NCBI RefSeq assembly: GCF_945859685.1
Contig: NC_079147.1
Span: forward strand, 17,711,289 to 17,775,288
DNA from: Eupeodes corollae
Taxonomy: Eukaryota > Arthropoda > Insecta > Diptera > Syrphidae
Reading direction: 5' to 3'
Length of the DNA: 64,000 nucleotides
The notes below the pieces were generated by a model. The model searched no databases, was not told the origin of the DNA, and saw nothing but the letters and a program-made list of their open reading frames with translations. The translations under genes and the position numbers were made by a program. This document shows positions 20,952-32,029 of this stretch, piece by piece. Position 1 is the stretch's first letter; each line of letters starts with the position of its first letter.

Positions 20952-21137
20952 TGGAATGCGAGGAATTGACAAATCCTCCAAGAGTAATTCTTGTCATGAA
21001 AAGTGCTTTCTCAAATTAGCCGTTCGGATTCGTCATATAAACTGTAGGTCCCTTCCATCTCTGACAACATTACTCGCACACAGGAATGGTTGAGAGTTGT
21101 AATTCACTAGGCTTCTTGGACTGTTGCGCCACCTAAC
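20952..21137 (+). mobile_element. SINE body fragment (tRNA head missing)
   Basis: Matches the SINE body from GCGAGGAATTGACAAATCCT through TCGCACACAGGAATGGTTGA to GGACTGTTGCGCCACC. The tRNA-like head is absent and the segment before GGACTGTTG is shortened. Confidence 0.85.
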
Positions 21138-21752
21138 GGGTAATCACTTTTTCAATACTTTTTTCACTTACTTTACCTAAACCCATAAAAAGCGAGTTTA
21201 AAGTTGCACAACAGAGAGTAGAATTAACATGAACACTTCTGGAAATAAAGTTCTCAAGAAGACATGATTTTGGTTAAGCGCGCTGTATAACAAATTTCAC
21301 CGTTTTTGGAATCCAAAAGTCAGCGTGGATCTATACCGCTCGTCGTCCACCGTAATTGTAGTTTCTCTCTTATAAGGGCCGATAATTCTGCCTTCAAGTA
21401 AACCACATCAAAATGTCAATTTGAATGAATATTAGGATGATATTTATGATATCCCAAATTCTTAGCTCCGTTTACGGCAATTATGTATATTGGCTAAACC
21501 AACGTTATTAATTTATCGAATAGTTAAGAGTTGATATAGACAAAAATTGTCTTTTGATCAGTATATAAACTCTCCAATGTCCTTAAATCATAGCACGTTG
21601 ATTGTGTCCAGTAGACGTAGCCAAAGAGTTCTTGCAGAAATTAAAAATATCATTTCAACTACGATTAAATTAAATTAAATTTATACAAGAATTCTCCAAA
21701 ATATAACAATCAATCAAAACACTTGACGAAAATTGTTCATTCATCCTATCTA
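21138..21752. other. Intergenic 3' of OBP4
   Basis: AT-rich. No gene or transposon family is recognised. Confidence 0.4.
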
Positions 21753-22272
21753 CTATTCTTGGATTTTACTTTCCGGTTCCTGGTATAGTTTCAATTCCCT
21801 CATTGCCTCAAATAATGGTTTATTATCTGTAAAACACTTAAAACACCGAAATGCCCAATCCAATGGTGAACTTCCTTCCCTATTACTGCCCCTGCAAAGT
21901 TCGATGCTATCACGTAAAAATTGCTTGTTTAGCTTTCTAGTCTTTGCAATATCTTCAAGGCCAATCATTAATCTATTAGTTAAAAAACCTTTTGTATCAT
22001 CCCAAACTTCAACACCTCTTAAAATACACAGCTCAACTTCAAAAATTTCTCTTTTCATTTCTAGCCTTTCGAATAATTTCCGGTGAGACTGGGTAACGTT
22101 CATCGCATGTCACGTGAATTTGATTCCATTCGTCTATGGTCTTGAGTTTCCATTCTTCTGCTGATGTCTAAAAAACAAAACCACAAAGTATTTGAGAAAA
22201 TTTTACAAATATGTATATTTTGCAACTCACGAGTCCAATCAATGCTAGAAAAACTATTATGCAAGTTTTCAT
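21753..22272 (-). pseudogene. OBP4: Minus-C OBP with a frameshifting deletion
   Basis: Exon 1 is 22231-22272 (MKTCIIVFLALIGL), the 63-bp intron is 22168-22230 (GTGAGT...TTTTAG), and exon 2 is 21753-22167. The first part is open and OBP3-like (TSAEEWKLKTIDEWNQIHVT, then CDERYPVSPEIIRKAR). Around 22040-22058 the gene lacks 11 bases relative to OBP3, where OBP3 encodes the EKYPPKEVF region. The frame therefore shifts and the first frame ends at a TGA soon after. The second frame resumes EIFEVELCILRGVEVWDDTK and runs to the normal end. Four cysteines of the Minus-C pattern would be present if the frame were whole. Apart from this lesion the gene looks well preserved, so inactivation is probably recent. 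Confidence 0.9.
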
Positions 22273-22284
22273 TATTTCTTAAGC

Positions 22285-22510
22285 TATAATATTTTTCTTG
22301 TTAGGGATGAGGTCCGACAAAGTCTGGTATGTGGTGTAGAATGCAGAAAATGTGTCTTTTTATTTTTTTTAAGGATAGCTAAGAGTATAAGTACTGCAAG
22401 AATGAAAGGCTATCACTACTGTTGATATTTAAATTATAGGAATTGCAGGTGGCTTTCAAAGATAAGGAATAGAAAATAATAATTAGTTTTTGATTGAATT
22501 CGCATTAAGA
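22285..22510 (-). promoter_or_regulatory. OBP4 upstream region, conserved with OBP3
   Basis: Counterpart of 14975-15200. AGGTGGCTT is at 22447-22455 and GATAAG at 22461-22466, in the same order and close spacing as upstream of OBP3. Confidence 0.5.
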
Positions 22511-22868
22511 TTTTTTGAATTTTCAATTATAAACTTAGAGACATACCTCAGGGTAGTATTCTTACCCACTTTTTTATTATTTGATCATACAAAATTTCAA
22601 ATGAATTTAAAGTGCTTATTGTTATCATCTGGAATTATAATTATTACCAAATTATGTATTTAGCACAGCGTTAGAAAAAGAATTTAATGGGGTTTCGTCT
22701 GTTCTTTTTAAGCCTTAAAAATATCGCATTATTTTCTTTGCATTTTTAAGAATGTATTTTTTTAAAAACATAACTTAATATAGAATCCCATTTTAGGACA
22801 ACGAAATCCTTTAAAAATGATTGCTTGTTTTTTGTAGAATGAGTTATTATTTATGAATTTAGCGTTAG
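22511..22868. other. Intergenic with a tiny RT-like relic
   Basis: Near 22545-22600 the plus strand reads RDIPQGSILTHFFII, resembling the PQG box of a LINE reverse transcriptase. Nothing else is recognised. Confidence 0.4.
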
Positions 22869-23514
22869 TTATCTAAATATCATTGATATTTGATCTGTCG
22901 TGTAGTCATCACGGAAGTAGTTTTCGTGGTTTAGATTGTAATTTAGCTTGCTATATTTAATTCTGTAGATGGATTCTTCTGCTTCAACTGCGAACTCACA
23001 TCTTAAGCGCTCATCTATAATAGAAATTATCTGATACATAGAGGGTTTCCACATTAAGTAATCTACAGGTACAAGATCTATATTAACTTCTTCCGCTAGC
23101 TCTCTCCAATCTCTAAACCAACATGATTTGCTATTTATCGCCTGAAGTGCTGCTTTTTTAGGGTGACGCTCATCAGACATTTTAAGGACATTACATATGT
23201 AGTCAACTTGAAATTTGAGGATTTTAATAAATAGTGGCGATATAACGGTTTCCAGCATAAGCTTGTAGTTCGGAGAATTAGGTGGTAGTCGAAATATTTT
23301 GTTGATATAAAATTGGAGGACTTTTTCTGCGGTATCATATTTTTTACTACCCCAAACTTGGGCTGCATACATTAATGTTGACTCAGCTACAGATTCAAAT
23401 ACTTTATATTTACTGGTGTGAGCTATGTGTTTATTGGTAAAGATGTTTCAATAAGCAATATTAATTGTATTTTTGGTTTTTTGTAGTTTTTCAGTGAGAT
23501 GTCTTTGCATATTA
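22869..23514 (-). mobile_element. LINE-W, C-terminal part (split element)
   Basis: Minus-strand translation from the HINE junction reads MQRHLTEKLQKTKNTINIAY, with SKYKVFESVAESTLMYAAQV following in the same ORF region. This is the post-RT region of a non-LTR retrotransposon (the YxAxVWG box). The open frame runs to 22869 and ends TTDQISMIFR. It is the continuation of the RT at 25128-26930, split by the HINE-like insertion at 23515-25127. Confidence 0.82.
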
Positions 23515-25127
23515 TTAACTTCCCATAGGAAGTTATTGTAATGGGTCCGATTTGTCAAATTGAAAATTTTGAAATTTCTCGACGTTTCAAGGTCCCTAGA
23601 GTCGAAATAAAAGATTTTTAGAAAGATGTCTGTGCGTGCGTGTGTACGTACGTTCGTACGTCCGTACGTCCGTATGTTCGCGACGTTTTTTTCGTCGTCC
23701 ATAGCTCAAGAACCAGAAGAGATATCGACTTCAAATAAATTTTGTTATACAGGTAATAAGGCAGAAAGATGCAGAAAGGGCTCTCAAGAAAATTGCGTGG
23801 GTGGTTTTTTTACCATAGCAGTTTAAAAAAAAGGTGAAAATTTTGGTTAACCCTAAATATCTTACGAACTAAAAACGCAAGAGACTTGAATTAAATTTTA
23901 TATAATAAACTGTAACGTGATCTCAAAGACGTATATTTTTTGAAAAAAATCTATCTAACGGCTTTTTTTTTAAATCAAAAAAACTAAAAAAAAAATGTTT
24001 TACCTCCAAAATTTTACGACTGAAATATGATTTCATTTCCAAAACAATTTTGAGCAACGGAGAATAATGTTTTTGAGATCTGATAAAATTTTGAGAAAAA
24101 TCGAATTGACAGTTTTCTTACCAAAAATAAAAACATGAAAAAAAAATGTATAAAAGTTGGTAAAAATTTATTTTCGACTCAAATATCTTTTCAAAACATT
24201 GAGATATTGGCTTTAATTTACTTTTATCTTTCAAAAAATATTGTTGTCAACATTCAGTAAAATTTTGAACAAAATCGAATTGACAGTTTTTTTTATAAAA
24301 AATTAAAAACCGAACAAAAATTAACAAAAGTTGGTAAAAATTGAATATGGATTCAAATATCTTTTCAAAAACTTGAAAATTAGACTTCAAACTTATTTTA
24401 TCTTATAAGAAATGTTGTTTTAAGCATTCTGAAAGATGTTGAGAAAAATCGAATTGACAGTTTTTTTACAAAAAATAAAAACCTTAAAAAAAATTTATAA
24501 AAATTGGTAAAAATTGATTTTCGACTCAAATATCTTTTCAAAAATTGTAGATATTGGCTTTTAACTACTTTTATCTGTCAAAAAATATTGTTGTTAACAT
24601 TTAGTAAAATTTTGAAAAAAATCTAATTGATAGTTTTTGTACAAAAAATTAATTACCTAAACAAAAATTGAAATAAAGTTGGTAAAAATTGATTTTCGAC
24701 TCAAATATCTTTTCAAAACTATAAAATATTGGCTTCAAACTAATTTTATCTTATAGAAAATATTGTTTTCAACATTCGATAGAATTTTTAAGAAAATCGA
24801 ATTGACGGTTTTTTACAAAAAATAAAACTCTAAAAAAAACAATACTAAAACCTGGTAAAAATTTACTTTCGACTCAAATAGCTTTTCAAAAATTAAAAAT
24901 ATTGGCTTCAAACTTATTTCATTTTACAGAAAATATTGTTTTCGATATTCAATGATTTTTATATAAAAATCCAAAAGTCCGTTTTTTCATAAAAAATAAA
25001 ATCTATAAAAAATAGTACGCAAATTTGGTAAAATGGATACTAGTACATATAGACAAACTTTTAAGCAAGACAAATCGACAGACGGGATGGGAAGTTATCA
25101 GTGTGGGTCGCATCCCAGCCTCTTTTT
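23515..25127 (+). mobile_element. HINE/DINE-like element, complete copy with 174-bp minisatellite
   Basis: Complete copy of about 1.6 kb. The left end is TTAACTTCCCATAGG, holding the palindrome AACTTCCCATAGGAAGTT. Next comes a conserved module with a CGTACGTC-type microsatellite (23630-23690). About six tandem units follow at a period near 174 bp (TCGAATTGAC-type phase marks at 24101, 24275, 24449, 24622, 24797 and about 24969). The right end is GGGATGGGAAGTTATCAGTG then TGGGTCGCATCCCAGCCTCTTTTT in sequence, where ATGGGAAGTTA is the inverted copy of the left TAACTTCCCAT and GGGATG...CATCCC can form a hairpin. There is no ORF. Subterminal inverted repeats, a microsatellite, a central minisatellite and a 3' hairpin are the layout of DINE-1/HINE (Helentron-derived) elements; that assignment is inference. 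It interrupts LINE-W. Confidence 0.88.
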
Positions 25128-26930
25128 ATGTTTTGTGATAATGATCAATAAATATTTCTATTCGTTAACGACTTCGATTGTCTCATTGTTAAATGTCTAC
25201 CACTCTTGCCAACCTACTCTTCCTCCACCTTTCCGAAAAACCATAATTTTCGACTTCTCTAGATTGACAACTAGTTTTCACGTTCAGCAATACTCACTAA
25301 GTTTATTAATCCTTAATTGCAGCGATTGTGGTGAGTACGCAAACACCACTATATCATCCGCAAAAAGAAGGGCCTTGATAATAGTTACAGCATATTCCAC
25401 TCCTCCCGGCAAACAATCGGTGATATCGTCGATAAAAAGTGCAAATAAGCTTGGACTCAACATACAACCTTGCCTCACACCTATCATCGTTTCAAACCGA
25501 TCGGAAACGTTTTCTCCAAACCATAGAGCTGCTTTGGTATCGATATAGATGTTTTGCAGTACGCGTCCAAACTTATATGACATTCCCATTCTATACAACT
25601 TATACATCAAAGCATTTCGGTCTATTGGGTCAAAAGCTGCCCTAAAATCAACGAAAAAAACATATAGTTTCTTGTTTCGGTCCAAAAAGAAATCAGCGAT
25701 ACTACGTAGAACAAAAATGTTGTCTACGGTGGAATATTCTAGTCTAAATCTAGCTTGAAATTCTTTCAATAGCTTGTATGAGTCAATCCACGTTCTAAGT
25801 CGACTGTGCAGTAAATATTTTGTATGATGCATTCAAGAAAGAAATTAATCTATAGTTTGCAATACCTTGGATGGTAAACAAATGGAGCTTCCTTCAATTC
25901 CTGTAGTATCATTCAGTGATCCATTAAGTTGTTAAATATGTCTGTTATCTTGTTCATCAGCTCGTTCATCAGAATTCCGAAGGTATTCTATCGTAACCAG
26001 CAGCTTTACCATCCTTGAGCCTGGATGCATTTACCTCATCTCTCTGGATTGTTCCGTCAAAAAGTTCCTCGTTAAAAGCTGGTTGCGAAAATTGAATCGT
26101 ATCACTGCTCGTAGACAAGTGATTGAGCAGTCCGAAGTAATGCATTTTTAGAGTCTCACAATTAAGATTTCTATTGATAACATTAACCTTGCCATTTATT
26201 TATTGCGCTTTCTTCCAGAGCTTACTCGTGGTCTTACAACTAACTAGGCTTTAAGCTTCATTTTCATAGTAAGAAAATATTTTCTCCTTACACAATGTTT
26301 TAAATTTCCGGTTCAGTTGGAGGTAAATCTTTTTTTCAAACTCATCATTGGCTCGCCTCACCGCTTAAGCGCCGCGTAGGATTGCTTCTCTGCTACCATG
26401 CACTCTGAGTCAAACCCGTACTCTTTAAACTCACCACTTCGACTGTGCTTCTTAAGTATCGGAGCCGCCTTTCTTATACAATCTTTGACGGTTGTAAGAT
26501 CACTGCTTTCTTGGGTCCTTAGACATATATCCAATTGATTTATGTAGGCAGTTGCCTTTGAATCTTTCAACTGCAGTTTGGGCATCAAATGTAGGTTCAC
26601 ACTTTCCTCGTTTTCAGATGTTCCAATGTTAAAATAGATGACAATTGACTTGTGATCTGAAAACGGTACTTGCTCCACCTCAAAATCAGTGATCATGGAA
26701 TTCCACATTCCTCCTTCCAGTCCATAATCAATAACAGAACTTCCCTGTTTACCAACAAACGTATATTCGGCGAGCTTATCTCCATCACTGGTACCATTAA
26801 GGATTCTTGAGTATAGTGAAGATCCGAACAGGGGTCTATGGGCTCTCAATAATAATTTGATTCTAAAAAAGTTGTACATCTTCTGTGAGTAAAATGTCGC
26901 TGGATCAGTACACTCGCGCATTAGGTGATT
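25128..26930 (-). mobile_element. LINE-W, endonuclease and reverse transcriptase part
   Basis: Minus strand. The endonuclease C-terminal part is 26358-26921 (YTFVGKQGSSVIDYGLEGG, VPFSDHKSIVIYF). After a degenerate stretch, the reverse transcriptase is 25284-25832 (FFVDFRAAFDPIDRNALMYK, GVRQGCMLSPSLFALFIDDI, LLFADDIVVFAY), with the FADD catalytic box intact. Beyond a stop it continues NLEKSKIMVFRKGGG and KYLLIIITKH up to the HINE-like junction, then resumes at 23514. The clade is not certain. It is disrupted by stops, frame changes and the HINE-like insertion. Confidence 0.85.
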
Positions 26931-27235
26931 ATTTTAATAAGCCAACCTGATTTCTTTCATTTAAAGACAAATGTCTAATTTCCGCAAGAGTGGCTTTTCA
27001 AGCAAAGGCTAAGGTTTACCTTAATACAATAAGAAGATCTTAACAACCTTTGTTTCTTTTATGCAACAGTTAAACGTCTTTCTTGTAATGACGTCTATAT
27101 GAAATCTTGGAAACATTCATTCACAGAGCCACTTAATCCTGACTTAATTTTAATATTCGAGGTCTTAAAAAGATTCGATAACTTTTATTAAAATTCGTTT
27201 CAAAATACAAATTGTTAGTTAAATCAAAAATATTC
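26931..27235. other. Intergenic 3' of OBP5
   Basis: AT-rich. Nothing recognised. Confidence 0.4.
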
Positions 27236-27729
27236 TTAATCCAATTTCTGCAATAACTTCTTCATTGAACTTCTCAATCTGCTATCTATGAGGCACTTAA
27301 AGTTGCGGTAAGACCAATCTTGCAAAGAACTACCTTGACTATTATCATCCAAACAACTTTCAATTACTTCACGGGCTTCTTCTTTGTTAAGTTTCTTATC
27401 ATTTTCCAAAAGTCTCATAATTCTGTCAGATAGCCATCCTTCAGATTCATTCCAAAGCTCCGAGGTTCGAGCACCACATAGAACGAATTCCTTGACTAGA
27501 TCAGTATCGGGATATTCAAGACGATTGGCTTTTTCCAACAAGTCTTGAGGAATATTAAGACTTTTAATGCAATCCAATCGAGCTTGCTTCAGTTCCTGAC
27601 GGGATTTGGGCTTCCATTCAGCACTTGCCTTTGTGAATTACAAAATTTATTAGAAATCCAATGGAAATTGAAATGTTAAACAATTTTTCTTACCAAAACT
27701 ATTAGAGCAAGAATAATAAAAATTTTCAT
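27236..27729 (-). CDS. OBP5: Minus-C odorant-binding protein
   Basis: Intact 142-residue secreted OBP. Exon 1 is 27694-27729 (MKIFIILALIVL), the intron is 27629-27693 (65 bp, GTAAGA...ACAAAG, phase 0), and exon 2 is 27236-27628. Cysteines at 32, 63, 104 and 124 match C1, C3, C4 and C6 (30, 40 and 19 residues between); C2 and C5 are absent. Family landmarks include LWNESEGWLSDRIM and QDWSYRNFKC. Cleavage probably falls near ASAEW. It is more diverged than OBP1-4 and lacks their longer basic tail. The start is fixed by the signal peptide and the shared exon layout. Confidence 0.93.
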
Positions 27730-27810
27730 CTTGAAGTTGAAGGAATTCGCAACCACTTAAGTCAATTGGATGAAGTTGAGTATGATACAAAATGCAATGC
27801 AGCGTTGGGT

Positions 27811-27817
27811 TTTTATA
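27811..27817 (-). promoter_or_regulatory. TATA box of OBP5
   Basis: CTATAAAAACCC on the minus strand, about 82 bp upstream of the ATG, the same spacing as the TATA boxes of OBP1 and OBP2. CTTATCAAC, a possible GATA site, lies about 40 bp further upstream. Confidence 0.55.
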
Positions 27818-28227
27818 GGGAAAAGAAACTATTGGAAGCTATGGGTTATCCTTATCAACTACCCTTGTAAATGCATAAATAAATTCAAAAGGGAAAAGGC
27901 TATCTGAGAATTTACAAGTTAATTGGTTTAGCATTGTCAAGTCCTGTGCAATTAATCGTTTAACAAAAGTTGATAAAGTTATTTTTAAATTGTTAATGTA
28001 ATCTTATTTTTTTAAATTTACTTACAGTTGCGTTGAAATTAATTCTTACGTCCTTCAGTGCATTGCCTATATAAAAAAAAAACACAAAATTCAGAAAGTT
28101 CCGGATAGTGATTCCCTCTAAACCCACATAAGTCACTTTTTTCTAGATTTATGTAAAAACAAAAACTTAAAATACGAACCCAAAAATTTCCCTTTTTGAA
28201 AGCAAAATTCGTTAAAATCATACAAAA

Positions 28228-28735
28228 CTAGCAGACCCGACAGGCGTTGTCCTACACGTTATTTAAAGCGATTAAGATATTATAAAAAAATGTGAAATTT
28301 CATTATTTTTGTATATTAATAAGCATTCAAAAACTGCAATCAATAATATTTGTTTAATTTTAATGCTAGTTGATGAATAAAATTTTAAGTTAATTTCTTA
28401 AGAGTATTATTGAATAAACTTGACGCTATAACACACCATCGCCATAAAGAAATCAGAGTCGTTTGACTCGAGTTGACGAGATTATTAGGAGTACAACTTC
28501 ACTTTCAATTTTGCATTCAAAATTGTAGCTTAAAAAACATTACCCATAACTTTTGTACGACTTTTTTGAATTGTTGAATAGCTTAGGTGCATTTAAATTC
28601 GGAAGCAAAATGATACGTGAGTATATTTTAAATTGTAAATTATGCGGTGCATTCCAGGTAGATCCAGGAAATTCAAAAATACAACAGAATTGTTGGATTC
28701 TATCAGTTTGAACGCAATAACTCATTGCCGGGCTA
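28228..28735 (-). mobile_element. Probable Helitron 3' part (ends CTAG)
   Basis: On the minus strand the sequence runs AACGCCTGTCGGGTCTGCTAG and is followed by T. It terminates in CTAG (28228-28231) after a GC-rich stretch, typical of Helitron 3' ends. The body extends to the right and is cut by the CR1-like LINE near 28740. There is no Rep or helicase coding. The 5' end is not visible, so the extent is approximate. Confidence 0.5.
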
Positions 28736-28739
28736 TGAC

Positions 28740-30600
28740 TTTTTTTTTTTTTATAATAAGCGCACACTCAAGGGGATATATTACCCTTATTATGTAGACA
28801 CAGTGTGAGCACTAGGAAAGGGAGAGAGGGGTTGAAAAAAGATGTCGGTGCACATTTGTTTTGAATTCCTGAATATTGCAATAGCTGGGAAAGACAGAGT
28901 GTGGCAAGGCATTCCACATTCGCATGGTACGGCTAAAGAACGAATCTCTGTTCTTGACAGTACGACCGAAGTTGGGCTCGAGTGTATATTGATGAGCATT
29001 CCTAGAAGCGCGAGTATTACGGTTGAACTGTTTAAGGGGAGGAATGCAGCTGGCTATTTCTCTAGAGCATAAACCATTAAAATAACGGTAAAAGAGGGTG
29101 AGACAAGAAACATTTCGACGATGTTCAAGTGAAGTAAATGATCTTATGTTGGTAATATCACCAATCAGTCTAAATGCTCTACGTTCAATACTGTCCAAGA
29201 GGCTTAAGTAAGTTGCAGGAGCACCAGCCCAGATATGGGAGTTATACTCAAGCTTTGGACGTATATAAGTCTTGTAAATAACAGCCAGATCAGAGGGGGA
29301 GAAAAACTTCTTGCATCGCCTTAGAAAACCCAAACATCTTGCGGCATTTTTGGCGACATCGCGTATGTGATCGTTCAACAAAAGGTGGTTGGTGATACAC
29401 ATACCGAGAATATCGAGATGTTCAGTTTTCTCGATGCAAGTGCCATTTATGGATAATGGCAGCGGGGGTATATTTCGCTTTAACGATACAAGACAGTATT
29501 GCGTTTTCGAATCATTAAATTCCACGCGGTTTCTTATTCCCCATTAAACAATGCTGTTTAGGTCGGAATTCAATGAGCTTATCATATTTTGTCGTTGCAG
29601 TTCCACATCCGAAGAAGAGGGGTGTGAATCGGAAAACGAATATGAAAAGCTAAGAGTACTATCGTCAGCGAAACAATGTATTGGATTAGATGTTGCAGAC
29701 AGGAGATCATTAATAAAAATGAGAAAGAGTGTTGGAGATAGAACAGAGCCCTGGGGCACACCAGCATTTATTTTGTGGTTTTCAGACTTGAATCCATCCA
29801 ATACAACTTGTATTGAACGATTCGAAAGATAATTACTGATCCAATGAAGGAGGGATTCATGCAAACCGAAAGCACGCATTTTCGATAAGAGAGCCTGATG
29901 CCAAACCCTATCAAATGCTTTTGAAATATCTAGTGCAATAATCTTACTTTCTCCAAAACTATGTAAAGATTTGTTCCACTGTTCGGTGAGATGAACCATG
30001 AGATCACCAGTGGACCTATTGCTACGAAAGCCATACTGTCGGTCATTAAGAAGCTGCCGTTCTTCAAGATATTTCTTGAGCTGATAATTAATCAGCGTTT
30101 CCATGACCTTGGAAAGAAGGGACGTAAGTGCAATCGGTCGATAATTAGACGGTGAGGAAGATTCGCCTTTTTTGGGAATAGGCTGGACAAATGCGGTTTT
30201 CCATCCACTCGGAACTAGACCTGAGGAGTAGGACAGATGGAAAAGCTTACGCAGTGGTTTTTCCAGCGATGAAGAACACCTCTTCAGAACAATAGCGGGG
30301 ATACCATCCGGACCAGCAGATTTGTGTATGTTAAGATCTTTTAGGACTCTCGCTACAGTACGAGTGCGAAAAAAGATTTGCCCCATAGAATCATTAACTC
30401 GCTCAAGTACAGGCGGAGTCATAACACTCACTGGCAGAGTTGAATTGGCGGCTGCCTAGCAAAAAGATTTGCTTTCTTTAAAGAGCTAACAAATGGAGTG
30501 TCATTCACAACGAGCGTAGGAACCGAGGAAGAGGAAGAATTCCTCATATTTTTTACAAATGACCAAAAATGTTTACTGCCTTTGGGACATTGCAGTATTT
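28740..30600 (-). mobile_element. CR1/Jockey-like LINE, nearly intact RT, one nonsense codon
   Basis: 5'-truncated copy ending in a poly(A) (poly(T) on the plus strand, 28741-28752). Minus-strand translation is continuous from about 30590: KHFWSFVKNM, a stop in the linker near 30457, then the RT (SAGPDGIP, NYRPIALTSLLSKVMETLI, GFRSNRSTGDL, LDISKAFDRVWH, AGVPQGSVLSPTLFLIFIND, HCFADDSTL). A TAA at 29544-29546 interrupts the frame, which then continues in phase through WGIRNRVEFNDSKTQYC to the C-terminus (IRPKLEYNSHIWAGAP, FFSRTMRMWNALPHSVFPSY), ending at 28812. The related copy at 60895-62780 has CAA at the TAA position, so this is a single C-to-T change. Confidence 0.9.
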
Positions 30601-30772
30601 ATATATATATATGACTGTGGTATTTTGAAGTTAAGAGCGTTGACATCAATATTTTTTGCGGCTAAAATATAGTTAATTCACGAAGCCACGCATGATTATT
30701 ATAATAAGCATAACACTTTTAATCAAAGCATCATTTGGCAGATCCACCTTTATATTAGAGTGCATGACAATA
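30601..30772. repeat. AT microsatellite and short intergenic
   Basis: A (TA)n run at 30601-30611 lies at the 5' truncation point of the LINE. Nothing else is recognised. Confidence 0.5.
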
Positions 30773-31261
30773 CAGTAATCCCCGCGTAGTTGCACCTCGC
30801 TTTATTGAACATCCCGCTTAACTGATCAAAAAAATAAGTTTCGAAAATTTCCCGTTGTAGTAGCAAAGCTTTTTAGGCGGTTGAATTACTCGCTCCATTG
30901 ATCTTAAAAATATGCAGCAGAAAAACTAAATACTAAATACACAAATTTTTTGGATAGTTGGACGGACAAAAAAATTGTAATGAAACAAACCTAAAAATAA
31001 ATTCTCTTATAGTGGACACACTAAAATTGTCACTCTTGTGTTGTCAGCACTGTTCGCTGCATAACAAATGATAGCTAGTTTGTTTTTGTTTTTTGTCAAA
31101 CGAAATATGTTAATGCTGGTTACCGGTTGTTCTGCTCTGCGTTAATTTATTATTTTTGACAATAATAACAAGTAAAACATATGAAAATGAGTACACAAGC
31201 TTAACAATAATTGACCCAAAAATCTGACAAAATGGTCAGTGCAATTAAGCGGGGCATACTG
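30773..31261. mobile_element. pogo/Tigger-like MITE with TA target duplication
   Basis: The left end CAGTAATCCCCGCGTAGTTG and the right end, inverted, CAGTATGCCCCGCTTAATTG form imperfect terminal repeats of about 24 bp. TA flanks both sides (30771-30772 and 31262-31263). Length is 489 bp with no ORF. The CAGT start, the CCCCGC/TTGCAC pattern and the TA duplication resemble pogo/Tigger-type elements; no transposase is present. Confidence 0.75.
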
Positions 31262-31263
31262 TA

Positions 31264-32029
31264 GTCTACTACGTGCGACTTTTAAGCAAGACAAGAAGCA
31301 ATCATCCAGGTTTTACTGTAATCATATTTCATGATTATTCAGATTTCGATATGAATTGAAAAAATAAATCGAGACCCAATAAGAGTGCACGTGTACACAT
31401 TGATAAATAATTGATTTTGATGAGACATTTTCTTGTTATGTATTTAAAAAAAAAAAACCGTCATATGTCTCCGTTCCATATGCTCTAAATACGGGCCATT
31501 GTTCTCTTTTTAATTTTCGATTCCAAGACAGTAAAAAAATTGTTTATAACAAAGATTTATTTGATAAGTAATTCGCAAACGATTCCAATTCTATCTCTCC
31601 ATAAAGTTTTGTTTTACCCTTTTTATGACATCGAATTGCTAATTTCACTAATATTTTGTTGTAAGAAACTAGTTATTCCAAAATTCAGATAAGATTGAAC
31701 AACTTCAACGTTCATTTTCAATTCTGTAAATACATTTATAATAAACAAAAGAGGAATACATTAATCGTCTTATTCATACACATGTTTAAATTCAAAAATG
31801 TATCAAATTCAGGTAATACATATTTTCGATACAATGCTACAGGATTGTCATTTAAAGAATTAAATTCAGTTATATTTAGCATATGAGCGAAATAGAATTA
31901 ATAACCGAAGCTTTTTTTAAAAATTGTCCAAGAGGCCGTAGCCGAAAAATATATATTGGGTGGGGTGAGGTTACTTTCTTAATATGATAAGATACGTTTT
32001 GTTATTTTAGTTTGTAATTACATTAGATA
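31264..32029. other. Intergenic, nothing recognised
   Basis: AT-rich. An open frame at 31695-31886 has no recognisable motif and biased Asn/Phe/Lys composition, as expected by chance here. Confidence 0.4.

Noticed and set aside
23626..23826. ORFs rich in Arg/Val/Thr/Tyr near 23630 and 34211
   Set aside because: Translations of the CGTACGTC microsatellite in the HINE-like left module.
24060..25000. CRISPR-like or other spaced repeat array
   Set aside because: Units of about 174 bp are contiguous tandem repeats without unique spacers, in a eukaryotic transposable element.
28540..28767. Minus-strand ORF of 75 codons
   Set aside because: Begins in the poly(A) tail of the CR1-like LINE and runs into the Helitron-like body. 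No domain is visible.
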